Of a DNA stretch of 40,731 nt, positions 1 through 7,703 are shown piece by piece (positions within the stretch are counted from its first letter, which is position 1; each line of letters begins with the position of its first letter). Position numbers and translations under genes: made by a program. The notes beneath the pieces are model-generated. The model did no database searches. It was not told where the DNA came from and saw only the letters and a list, made by a program, of their open reading frames with translations. This stretch comes from an uncultured Bacilli bacterium (GTDB lineage: Bacteria > Bacillota_I > Bacilli_A > RF39 > UBA660). The stretch is taken from assembly GCA_934096405.1 (NCBI GenBank), contig CAKOLW010000011.1:1-40731 (forward strand), written 5' to 3'.

Positions 1-77
1 TTGGTTATTTCTTCTTTCTTTATTTACCTTCGCACTATGTTTCACGTGGAACATTGGTTATTTCTTCTTTCTTTATT
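1..77. repeat. 53-bp-period direct repeat flanking parS
   Basis: Bases 1-24 and 54-77 are identical (both begin TTGGTTATTTCTTC). The period is 53 bp, and the parS site lies between the two copies. Copy 1 starts at the first base of the window, so the repeat may continue outside it. Only two copies of the pyrimidine-rich part are visible, and the second is not followed by another parS. It lies downstream of gyrA and I see no gene in it. Confidence 0.8.
38..53. other. parS: parS centromere-like site (ParB binding)
   Basis: The 16 bases TGTTTCACGTGGAACA form an imperfect palindrome that fits the Bacilli parS consensus (TGTTNCACGTGAAACA type) with one change. ParB loads here and spreads with CTP to organise the origin region. 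The site is about 9 kb from the DnaA-box cluster, as expected for origin-proximal parS. No parA or parB gene is visible in the window, so the cognate ParB must be encoded elsewhere. Confidence 0.85.
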
Positions 78-135
78 AAAGTTTATAATCATTATCAAAA
101 ATAATGTTAATAACTAAAAAAGAATAAAATTTAAT

Positions 136-2733
136 TTATTCTTTTACATCATTATTATCATCAGTTTCAAGCTCATCATCGTTATTTTGATTTACTATAG
201 ATATTGAAGCAACTGCGTTATTATCTTTAATATTTATTAACTTAACACCTTTAGTAACCCTTCCCATTTGAGAAATATTGTTAATATCTAATCTTATAAT
301 AATTCCATTATTAGTAATTATCATTAAATCCTTATTTTCTTCGACTGACTTAAATCCAACAATCTTTCCATTCTTATCAGAAATGTTGATAGTTTTAACT
401 CCCTTGCTACCACGTTTAGTTTCACGATACTCACTTAATGGAGTTTTCTTACCATATCCTTTTTCTGTTACAACCAAAATATTTAAATCATCAGTTGCTA
501 TCTCTGTACCAACACATATATCATCGGTTAAAGTAATACCTTTTACACCAGAAGCAGTTCTTCCCATGACTCTAATATCATTTTCATTAAATCTTACCAT
601 TCTACCCATTGAAGAACACATTAAGATTGTATCATCTCCATGAGTCTTCTTAACAGAATTTAACTCATCATTGTCACGTAATGAAATAGCTATTTTACCA
701 TTAGTTCTAATATTATCAAACTCACTTATTAAAGTACGTTTAACAATACCGTTTTTAGTTCCAAATAATAAATATTTATAATCATTTTTATTTTCAAGTT
801 TTACAACAGCACTTATTTTTTCATCCTTTTCCAAAGGCAACAAGTTGACAACAGGTAAACCTTTAGATGTTCTAGAAAATTCTGGAATCTCATAACCTTT
901 CATTCTGTAAACTCTTCCTTTATTACTAAAGAATAATAAATAATCATGTGTTGATAAGTTAATCATATGTTCTACAAAATCTTCTTCATTAGTAGTCATT
1001 CCCTTAATTCCAACACCACCACGATTTTGTGATTTATAAGTATTTGAATTAACTCTCTTAATATAATTTTTATTAGTTAATGTTATAATTAAATCCTCTT
1101 CAGGTATTAAACTTTCATCTTCTATATAATCAATTGCAGTCATATCAATCTTAGTTCTTCTATCATCAGAATATCTATTCTTTATATCAAGCATTTCTTT
1201 CTTAATTATATCAAGAACTTTTTGTTCACTAGCTAAAATTGACCTTAATTCATCAATTAACTTTAACAATTCATTTAATTCTTCCTCTATTTTACCTCTT
1301 TCTAATCCAGTTAACCTCTTTAATTTCAATTCAAGAATGTTTTCAGCTTGTATTTCAGTTAACCCAAATCGCTTAATTAATGCATTTTTAGCCTCTTCAT
1401 CCTCATTTGAATTTCTTATTATACTTATAACCTCATCTATATGATCTAAAGCTATTTTATATCCCTCTAAAATATGTACTCTGTTTTCTGACTTAGTTAA
1501 ATCAAACTTAGTTCTTCTATAAATAACTTCCTTTTGATGATCAATATATTTACTAATAATACTCTTTAAAGGTAAAGTTTTAGGAGTTATTCCATCTAAC
1601 ATTAAGAATATTATTCCAAAATTAATTTGAAATTGTGTATGTTTATATAAATTATTTAAAATTACTTGAGCATTGGCATCTTTTTTTAGTGTAATAGTGA
1701 TTTTTACACCATTTTTTAAATCTGTATGATAATCTGTAATACCTTCTATAGTTTTATTATGTACAAGTTCTGCAACTTTATTTTTAAGTTCCATTGTATT
1801 TACACCATAAGGTACTTCAGTAATAACAATAGTAGGATGTCCTTTAACTTCTTGAATTGTAGCTTTACTTCGTATAGTAATTGAACCACGACCTGTTTCA
1901 TATGCCTGTTTAATGCCGGAATTACCTAAAATTACACCACCTGTAGGAAAATCAGGTCCTTTAATATATTGCATCAATCCTAAAGTATCTATATCAGGAT
2001 TATCAATATAAGCAATACAACCATCTATAACTTCACCTAAATTATGAGGCGGAATATTAGTCGCCATACCAACAGCAATACCCATTGATCCATTAACTAA
2101 AATATTAGGAAATCTAGATGGTAAAACTTTTGGTTCTCTTTTTGTAACATCAAAGTTATCTTCCATATCAACCGTATTTTTATTAATATCCCTCAATAAC
2201 TCTAAACTTATTTTAGAAAGTCTAGATTCAGTATAACGATAAGCAGCAGCTCCATCACCTTCAATATTACCAAAGTTACCATGTCCATCAACTAAAATAT
2301 ATCTTTGATTAAAATCTTGAGCCAATCTAACCATAGCTTCATAAACTGAAGAATCACCATGTGGATGATAATGTCCTATTACATAACCAACAGTAGTTGC
2401 ACACTTTTTATGAGGTTTATCAGGAGTATAACCACATTCAAACATTGACCATAAAATTCTTCTATGAACAGGCTTTAATCCATCTCTTAAATCTGGTAAA
2501 GCACGAGCCTTAATTACACTCATTGAATAATCCAAAAATGAATTTTCTACTTCACTAACAATATTATTTACAGATAATTTATCTCTTTCATGAAATTCTC
2601 CACCATAATAAGATGCATCTTCAGAAATATCTTCATCTTTATTATCATCATTTTGATTATTTTCATTTGTTGCCTCAGAATTTTCAGCATCTTCTTGAGC
2701 TCTATCTAATAATTCATTTAATTCATCTTTCAT
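136..2733 (-). CDS. gyrA: DNA gyrase subunit A
   Basis: Breakage-reunion subunit of DNA gyrase, which introduces negative supercoils together with GyrB. From the ATG at 2733 the protein has 865 residues. A GTG at 2742 in the same frame overlaps the AGGAGG ribosome-binding site, so the ATG 8 nt after that site is preferred. The quinolone-region motif HPHGDSSVYEAM is at 123-134 (Ser128 at the position of E. coli Ser83, Glu132 at Asp87) and the catalytic Tyr is Tyr167 in AAAYRY. The GyrA box is degenerate (QNRGGVGIKG, 569-578). Residues about 14-45 form an acidic, Asn/Glu/Asp-rich N-terminal extension, and the C-terminus is also acidic. It directly follows gyrB (12 nt gap), which argues against ParC. 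Confidence 0.96.
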   Translation of the reverse strand: MKDELNELLDRAQEDAENSEATNENNQNDDNKDEDISEDASYYGGEFHERDKLSVNNIVSEVENSFLDYSMSVIKARALPDLRDGLKPVHRRILWSMFECGYTPDKPHKKCATTVGYVIGHYHPHGDSSVYEAMVRLAQDFNQRYILVDGHGNFGNIEGDGAAAYRYTESRLSKISLELLRDINKNTVDMEDNFDVTKREPKVLPSRFPNILVNGSMGIAVGMATNIPPHNLGEVIDGCIAYIDNPDIDTLGLMQYIKGPDFPTGGVILGNSGIKQAYETGRGSITIRSKATIQEVKGHPTIVITEVPYGVNTMELKNKVAELVHNKTIEGITDYHTDLKNGVKITITLKKDANAQVILNNLYKHTQFQINFGIIFLMLDGITPKTLPLKSIISKYIDHQKEVIYRRTKFDLTKSENRVHILEGYKIALDHIDEVISIIRNSNEDEEAKNALIKRFGLTEIQAENILELKLKRLTGLERGKIEEELNELLKLIDELRSILASEQKVLDIIKKEMLDIKNRYSDDRRTKIDMTAIDYIEDESLIPEEDLIITLTNKNYIKRVNSNTYKSQNRGGVGIKGMTTNEEDFVEHMINLSTHDYLLFFSNKGRVYRMKGYEIPEFSRTSKGLPVVNLLPLEKDEKISAVVKLENKNDYKYLLFGTKNGIVKRTLISEFDNIRTNGKIAISLRDNDELNSVKKTHGDDTILMCSSMGRMVRFNENDIRVMGRTASGVKGITLTDDICVGTEIATDDLNILVVTEKGYGKKTPLSEYRETKRGSKGVKTINISDKNGKIVGFKSVEENKDLMIITNNGIIIRLDINNISQMGRVTKGVKLINIKDNNAVASISIVNQNNDDELETDDNNDVKE

Positions 2734-2745
2734 AAACCACACCTC

Positions 2746-4662
2746 CTAAATATCCAAGTTTTGTACAAAGCCAGCGTTTTCTTCAATAAACTTTCTTCTA
2801 GGTTCAACTTCTTCACCCATTAATTTAGTGAATACTTGGTCAGCTAACATTGCATCATCAACTGTAATCTTTCTTAAAATTCTCTTATTAATATCCATTG
2901 TTGTCTCATTTAACTCTTCAGCATCCATTTCTCCAAGACCTTTCATACGAGCAACTTCAGCTCTTGCTCTTACATTATCAGGTAAAGATGCTAAATATCT
3001 ATCTTTCTCATTCTCATCAAGGCAATATCTCCTTGTTTTACCATGCATTACCCTAAATAAAGGAGGTTGTGCTGCATAAACATGTCCTTGTTCAATAATT
3101 GGTTTAAAATATCTATAAAACAATGTTAATAAAAGTACCCTAATATGTGCACCATCAACATCGGCATCGGTCATAATTATAATTTTATGATATCTTAACT
3201 TTTCTATATCAAAATCTTGACCTATACCAGTTCCGAATGCAGTAATAATTGTCTTAATTTCTTCATTGCCTAAAGCCCTATCAAGTCTTGTCTTTTCAAC
3301 ATTTAAAATTTTACCTCTTAATGGAAGTATAGCTTGTGTCATAGAATCTCTTCCTTCTTTTGCACTACCACCGGCACTATCTCCCTCAACTATAAATATC
3401 TCACTTTCACTAGGATCTTTACTTTTACAATCTGACAACTTACCAAAAAAATTTGTTATTGTTAAATCAGTTTTTCTAGTGGCCTCTCTTGCTTTCTTTG
3501 CTGCATTTCTTGCACGACTAGCAAGCATTGCCTTTTCAACTATTGTTTTTGCTTCTGCAGGGTTTTCCATTAAATATCTATCAAATCCCTCTGCAAAGAT
3601 GTTATCTGCAATTTTTCTAACTTCAGAATTACCAAGTCTACCTTTAGTTTGACCTTCGAATTGTGGATTAGGATGTTTACAAGAAATAATCATAGTTAAA
3701 CCTTCTTTAACATCATCACCAGTTAAGCTTTCATCTTTTTCTTTTAACATCTTACTTTTTCTAGCATAATTATTAATAATTCTTGTTAAAGCACGTCTAA
3801 CTCCTTCCTCATGTGTTCCTCCATCATGGGTATTAATATTATTAACAAATGAGTAAATATTGTCATTATAACTTGTATTATATTGCATTGCAACTTCAAG
3901 AAAAATATCATCTTGTGTTCCCTCCAAGTGAATAACTGTATTAGTTAAAGGTGTTTTGTTTTGATTTAAAAATCTAACATATTCACTTATACCACCTTCA
4001 TATAGGAATTTTTCACCTTGAGTATCCTCTTCATCTCTATCATCTCTTAAAGTTAACTGTAATCCTCGGTTCAAGAAAGCCAATTCTCTAACTCTAACTT
4101 TTAAAGTATCATAATCATAAATTTCTGTATCAAATATATCTGCATCAGGCTTAAAAGTAACAGTTGTGCCTGTTCTATTAGGTTCACAATCACCAATAAC
4201 AGTTAATGGTTGAACAGTTTTTCCTCCATTTTTAAATTTACATTCATATATTTTAGAATCTTTATAAACTCTAACAGTTACACTACTAGATAAAGCATTA
4301 ACTACACTAGCACCAACACCATGTAAGCCACCACTAACTTTGTAGCCTCCACCACCAAATTTACCACCAGCATGAAGAACAGTATAAACAGTTTCTACAG
4401 TTGAAATGCCAGTTTTTGGGTGTATACCAACCGGAATACCACGTCCATCATCTTTAACAGTTATAGAATTATCTTTATTAATAACTATTTCTATATTTTT
4501 ACAATAACCAGCCAATGCCTCATCAATTGAGTTATCAACAATTTCCCATACCAAATGATGTAATCCTTTTACATCAGTAGTACCTATATACATTCCTGGT
4601 CTTTTTCTTACAGCTTCAAGTCCTTCAAGAACTTGAATATCTCCCTCATTGTAATCATTCAT
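2746..4662 (-). CDS. gyrB: DNA gyrase subunit B
   Basis: ATPase subunit of gyrase. The GHKL ATP-binding motifs are present (VDNSIDEA near residue 45, DDGRGIP, then a glycine-rich lid ending GLHGVGASVVNALS). The TOPRIM motifs EGDSAGGSAK and TDADVDGAHI follow, and the C-terminal region has the usual GLGEMDAEEL. A GTG at 4677 would give five more residues, but it lies inside the ribosome-binding site; the ATG at 4662, 8 nt after GGAGG, is the better start (638 residues). The start overlaps the recF stop by 8 nt (ATGAATGA), so the two are probably translationally coupled. It forms an operon with recF and gyrA. Confidence 0.97.
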   Translation of the reverse strand: MNDYNEGDIQVLEGLEAVRKRPGMYIGTTDVKGLHHLVWEIVDNSIDEALAGYCKNIEIVINKDNSITVKDDGRGIPVGIHPKTGISTVETVYTVLHAGGKFGGGGYKVSGGLHGVGASVVNALSSSVTVRVYKDSKIYECKFKNGGKTVQPLTVIGDCEPNRTGTTVTFKPDADIFDTEIYDYDTLKVRVRELAFLNRGLQLTLRDDRDEEDTQGEKFLYEGGISEYVRFLNQNKTPLTNTVIHLEGTQDDIFLEVAMQYNTSYNDNIYSFVNNINTHDGGTHEEGVRRALTRIINNYARKSKMLKEKDESLTGDDVKEGLTMIISCKHPNPQFEGQTKGRLGNSEVRKIADNIFAEGFDRYLMENPAEAKTIVEKAMLASRARNAAKKAREATRKTDLTITNFFGKLSDCKSKDPSESEIFIVEGDSAGGSAKEGRDSMTQAILPLRGKILNVEKTRLDRALGNEEIKTIITAFGTGIGQDFDIEKLRYHKIIIMTDADVDGAHIRVLLLTLFYRYFKPIIEQGHVYAAQPPLFRVMHGKTRRYCLDENEKDRYLASLPDNVRARAEVARMKGLGEMDAEELNETTMDINKRILRKITVDDAMLADQVFTKLMGEEVEPRRKFIEENAGFVQNLDI

Positions 4663-5743
4663 TTTTATTACCTCCACCTAAATCAATAATTTTTGCTTTT
4701 TTTACAATTTTTGGATTAACATTATTTATATCTGTTGTAGTTATAAAAATTTGTATATTTTTGTTTAAATTATTTAAAACCAAATTTTGATTTACAACAT
4801 CTAATTCACTAAACAAATCATCTAAAAGTAAAATTGGTTCTTCATAATAATCATTTATAAGCACATTTAATTCTGCTAATTTTAGACACAAAAGTATTAA
4901 TTTTTGAATACCTTGTGAACTAAACTCCTTTGCATTTTCACCATTATGCATAAATATAAAATCATCTCTATGAACACCTGATTTTGTCATACCTAAATTA
5001 ATTTCATTCATTCTATTCTTTTTTAAATATTTAATAATATCTTGTTCACTTTTATCAAGAAAATTACTTTCATATTTAATATAAATATTATCATTAGATT
5101 TAAACTTTTTAAAAATTTTCTTAATGTACTTATTTAATTTATCTATGTATTCTCTTCTTTCTTCACATATTTCTTTACCAATTTGTGCTAATTTAATATC
5201 AAGAATATCTAAATACCTTTCATCCATATTAGAATTTATATACATTTTTTTAAGATAATCATTTTTATTCTTAATAAGTATATTATAATTATTAACAAGT
5301 TTAATATAACCTTTATTAATTTGTGAAAGTGAAATATTTAAATAAGTTCTTCTAGTACTAGGAGCATCTTTTATTATTTTAATTTCATCTGGAGAAAATA
5401 GTATAACCTTATACTGTGATATAAAATCACTTATTCTTTTCTTTAAAGTACCATTAATTTTAGTTTTCTTTCCATCTTGTGTTAACAAATACTCTAATTT
5501 TTTTATATTTTTTCCAGTTGAAAGTTCTATTTTAACCTTGCTAAATAGTTCATTTTTTTTCATTATCACATAATCATCATTACCTTTAAATGACCTTGCC
5601 AAACTACATAAATATATACTTTCTAAAATTGTAGTTTTACCAACACCATTATTTCCAATAATGATATTTAGATCATCAATCCGATCCAACTTAAATTTAC
5701 CATAATTTCTAAAATTAGTAAGTTCTATTTTTGTGATATGCAT
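4655..5743 (-). CDS. recF: DNA replication and repair protein RecF
   Basis: SMC-like ATPase that loads RecA at single-strand gaps with RecO and RecR. It has 362 residues, as usual for RecF. Walker A is GNNGVGKTT (30-38), the ABC-type signature region reads SSQGIQKL, and Walker B is ILLLDDLFSELD near residue 308. The start has GAGGG six nt upstream. It stands between comK and gyrB. An extended -10 promoter at 5811-5816 lies upstream, followed by a hairpin in the leader (5777-5806). Confidence 0.95.
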   Translation of the reverse strand: MHITKIELTNFRNYGKFKLDRIDDLNIIIGNNGVGKTTILESIYLCSLARSFKGNDDYVIMKKNELFSKVKIELSTGKNIKKLEYLLTQDGKKTKINGTLKKRISDFISQYKVILFSPDEIKIIKDAPSTRRTYLNISLSQINKGYIKLVNNYNILIKNKNDYLKKMYINSNMDERYLDILDIKLAQIGKEICEERREYIDKLNKYIKKIFKKFKSNDNIYIKYESNFLDKSEQDIIKYLKKNRMNEINLGMTKSGVHRDDFIFMHNGENAKEFSSQGIQKLILLCLKLAELNVLINDYYEEPILLLDDLFSELDVVNQNLVLNNLNKNIQIFITTTDINNVNPKIVKKAKIIDLGGGNKNE

Positions 5744-5776
5744 TTTAAACCCTCTTTTGTCAAATATAAGAAAAAT

Positions 5777-5806
5777 AATAGGTATATAAATACTCCTATA
5801 CCTATT
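5777..5806 (-). terminator. hairpin in recF leader: terminator or attenuator
   Basis: A 10-bp perfect inverted repeat (AATAGGTATA / TATACCTATT, loop 5787-5796) is followed on the minus strand by ATTTTTCTT. It could end read-through from comK. Because the recF promoter -10 (5811-5816) is just upstream, the hairpin would also form the very 5' end of the recF-gyrB-gyrA mRNA. Confidence 0.65.
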
Positions 5807-5810
5807 ACTA

Positions 5811-5819
5811 ATTATATCA
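5811..5819 (-). promoter_or_regulatory. recF-gyrB-gyrA promoter, extended -10
   Basis: On the minus strand TGATATAAT forms an extended -10 element. A convincing -35 box is not visible at 17 bp. Transcription would start near 5804, inside the inverted repeat. Confidence 0.55.
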
Positions 5820-5836
5820 CAAATATGCCCTAAAAC

Positions 5837-5869
5837 CTAGAATATTTTTAATTTTTTATTATATTCTAG
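5837..5869 (-). terminator. inverted repeat at the comK stop codon
   Basis: CTAGAATAT (5837-5845) and ATATTCTAG (5861-5869) form a 9-bp stem with a 15-nt AT-only loop over the comK stop codon. The T-run that follows on the minus strand is short (GGTTTTAG), so termination would be weak. Confidence 0.4.
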
Positions 5870-6305
5870 TATTAAAAAAAGCGCAAAGTCTTGAAGCTTT
5901 CAAATATTGATTATTAAAACTATAAAAACTTACTGGAATTTCCATTTTATAACCATTATTAAAGCAAATTATTGTAGTAAATTTTTTTGCTCCAGGATAA
6001 TAGTCAAAAATGTTATTATAAGATATCCAAATAGTATCTTCGCGCAACGGAGACTTGACAGGGAAAAAAACAGTTTTTGAGGTTTCTTCTACAATAATTG
6101 GAGATTTGTATGACGACTTTGTTATTCTTTTACTACCTTCTAATCTAGATTTATAACTTACACCAAAATAATCACAACTTTGCTCAATAACTTTAAAAGA
6201 CGAGACATTTAAATTATATTGTCTTTTTTTTTCAATAACCTTGCATTTATGACCGTCCTGAACTGGAATCAAAGCTAGCGTTTTTTCATTAACTTGATAA
6301 TTCAT
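5859..6305 (-). CDS. comK: ComK-like competence transcription factor
   Basis: The 148-residue protein aligns by eye with B. subtilis ComK along most of its length. Matching stretches are VNEKTLALIP (5-14), VIEKKRQYNLNV (23-34), EQSCDYFGVSYKSR (41-54), YKSPIIVEETSKTVFFPVKS (66-85), WISY (93-96) and the NNGYKMEIPVSFYSFNNQ block (116-133). ComK activates DNA-uptake genes by binding AT-rich boxes; that role here is inferred from family. It is about 40 residues shorter than B. subtilis ComK (192), lacking the C-terminal tail. The start has GGAGG 8 nt upstream. It sits between dnaN and recF, where yaaA is usual in Bacilli, and has its own promoter. No other competence gene is in the window. Confidence 0.82.
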   Translation of the reverse strand: MNYQVNEKTLALIPVQDGHKCKVIEKKRQYNLNVSSFKVIEQSCDYFGVSYKSRLEGSKRITKSSYKSPIIVEETSKTVFFPVKSPLREDTIWISYNNIFDYYPGAKKFTTIICFNNGYKMEIPVSFYSFNNQYLKASRLCAFFNTRI

Positions 6306-6331
6306 TATATACTCCTCCTTTCAAAGGCAGT

Positions 6332-6340
6332 ATTATAGCA
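6332..6340 (-). promoter_or_regulatory. comK promoter, extended -10
   Basis: The minus strand reads TGCTATAAT, an extended -10 with a perfect TATAAT (6337-6332), 26 nt before the comK ATG. There is no clear -35; that region is occupied by the phased TTCGAC repeats. Confidence 0.65.
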
Positions 6341-6349
6341 CATAAGAAT

Positions 6350-6375
6350 GTCGAAATTTGTCGAATTATGTCGAA
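6350..6375. promoter_or_regulatory. three phased GTCGAA repeats (operator candidate)
   Basis: GTCGAA occurs at 6350-6355, 6360-6365 and 6370-6375, exactly 10 bp apart, so all three lie on one face of the helix. Read towards comK they are TTCGAC and cover roughly -25 to -55 relative to the expected start. This looks like a binding site for an activator or repressor of comK. The protein is not identified. Confidence 0.6.
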
Positions 6376-6435
6376 AAAAGTTAAAAAGTTAAAAAAAATT
6401 ACCAATTTTAAACAAATTGATACATTTTTCTACTA

Positions 6436-7557
6436 TTAATAAGTCTTTATAGGTAATATTAATTGTAACAAATCTCCATTATCATTTTCTTTAATTATTA
6501 TTGGCTTTATATCTCCATTAAAATATAATGTTACATCATTTGCAGTAAAACTTTTTAAAGCTTCTATCATATATTTAGCACTAAAACTAATCTTAATATT
6601 TCCACCTTTAATAACATCAATATTCATAACTTCTTCTATTTTACCGATTTCAGGACTACTAGAAGTCATTATTAACTTATTGTCTCTAGTCTCTAAAGAA
6701 ACAATGTTCTTATCCTTAGCTTGTGCTAAAATTGAAGTTCTATCCATTACACTATAAAATTCATTTAAATTAACTTTATATATATTTTCAAAATCATTGG
6801 GTACTAAACTATCAGTATTAGGATATGTTCCATTTAATAAACTAGATTGGAATAAAATGTCATTATATTTAAATAATACTTTGTTTGAAAAAGCATATAA
6901 TTCTAATTGATCATCCTCATTTTCTATTAATTTTATAAATTCATTTATATTCCTAGCTGGAATAACTAAATTAACATTTTCTTCTGTTAATGAATTAAAC
7001 TTAACATATTTTTTAGCCAATCTATAAGAATCAGTCGCAACGCATTCCAAACTATTTCCAATAATTTTCAAATTTATACCTGTTAATAAAGGTTTACTTT
7101 CTTGTTGAGAAGTTGCAAATACAGTTTGATTAACTATCTCTTTAAAATTACCAGCAGTTAATTTAATCGGATCAGTGCCTATTTCTATATTAGTATTAGG
7201 AAATTCTCTATAATCAAAACAGTTTAAATTATACTTACTTGTTGGTGTTGATATAATCGCTTTTCCACCATCTATTTCTTCAATGTCAATATCTTCTGCA
7301 GGTAATTTTCTAATAATATCTAGAATAAATCTTCCATAAATAACTAAATTTCCTTCTTCTTTAATATCCTTAATTTTACTCTTATCAATAAAAGCCTTAA
7401 TTGTTATTTCGTTATCAGTTGCAGTTAAAGATAAACCTTCACTAGTTAATTCAAATAAAATACCATTTATAATAGGAATTATATTTCTATTTGATAACGC
7501 CCTTCCTACATAATTTAAATTTTCTAATAATACATCTTTATTAATTCTTAATTTCAT
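6436..7557 (-). CDS. dnaN: DNA polymerase III beta sliding clamp
   Basis: The ring-shaped processivity clamp of the replicase. The protein has 373 residues from the second of two adjacent ATGs (7560 and 7557); GGAGG is 4 nt before the first and 7 nt before the second, so the second is slightly favoured. Family landmarks are the N-terminal MKLRINKDVLLENLNYV, the central FATSQQESKPLLTGINL, the ATDSYRLAKK motif and the C-terminal LILPIKTY that closes the protein-binding pocket. It follows dnaA across a 134-bp gap carrying DnaA boxes. Confidence 0.96.
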   Translation of the reverse strand: MKLRINKDVLLENLNYVGRALSNRNIIPIINGILFELTSEGLSLTATDNEITIKAFIDKSKIKDIKEEGNLVIYGRFILDIIRKLPAEDIDIEEIDGGKAIISTPTSKYNLNCFDYREFPNTNIEIGTDPIKLTAGNFKEIVNQTVFATSQQESKPLLTGINLKIIGNSLECVATDSYRLAKKYVKFNSLTEENVNLVIPARNINEFIKLIENEDDQLELYAFSNKVLFKYNDILFQSSLLNGTYPNTDSLVPNDFENIYKVNLNEFYSVMDRTSILAQAKDKNIVSLETRDNKLIMTSSSPEIGKIEEVMNIDVIKGGNIKISFSAKYMIEALKSFTANDVTLYFNGDIKPIIIKENDNGDLLQLILPIKTY

Positions 7558-7603
7558 CATATTTCCTCCATTCTTCTTTTAAATAAATTAATATTATTAA
7601 TAA

Positions 7604-7703
7604 AGTGGATAATGTTTATAATTGATATAAACCATTATTTTAAAACACTTTTAATCAATTTTGCACAAGTGAATAACCTATTTTTACTAACAATTTATTC
7701 ACT
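7604..7703. other. DnaA-box group between dnaA and dnaN
   Basis: Three boxes are seen: TTATCCACT on the minus strand (7604-7612), TTATTCACT on the minus strand (7668-7676) and TTATTCACT on the plus strand (7695-7703). The last overlaps the dnaA stop codon. Each has one mismatch to TTATNCACA. The position matches the downstream part of bipartite Bacilli origins. No gene is seen in the 134-bp gap. Confidence 0.65.

Noticed and set aside
1..77. Possible CRISPR array from the repeated 24-bp block
   Set aside because: Only two copies are seen, the intervening sequence contains a parS palindrome, and no cas gene is present.
278..643. Open frame opposite gyrA
   Set aside because: It is antisense to conserved gyrA sequence, has no family features and its codon use mirrors the real gene. 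The same holds for the other long frames opposite gyrB, mnmE, mnmG, murA and dnaB.
136..4662. parC-parE instead of gyrA-gyrB
   Set aside because: Position next to recF and dnaN, the YIGTT and GyrB motifs, and the GyrA-box remnant favour gyrase.
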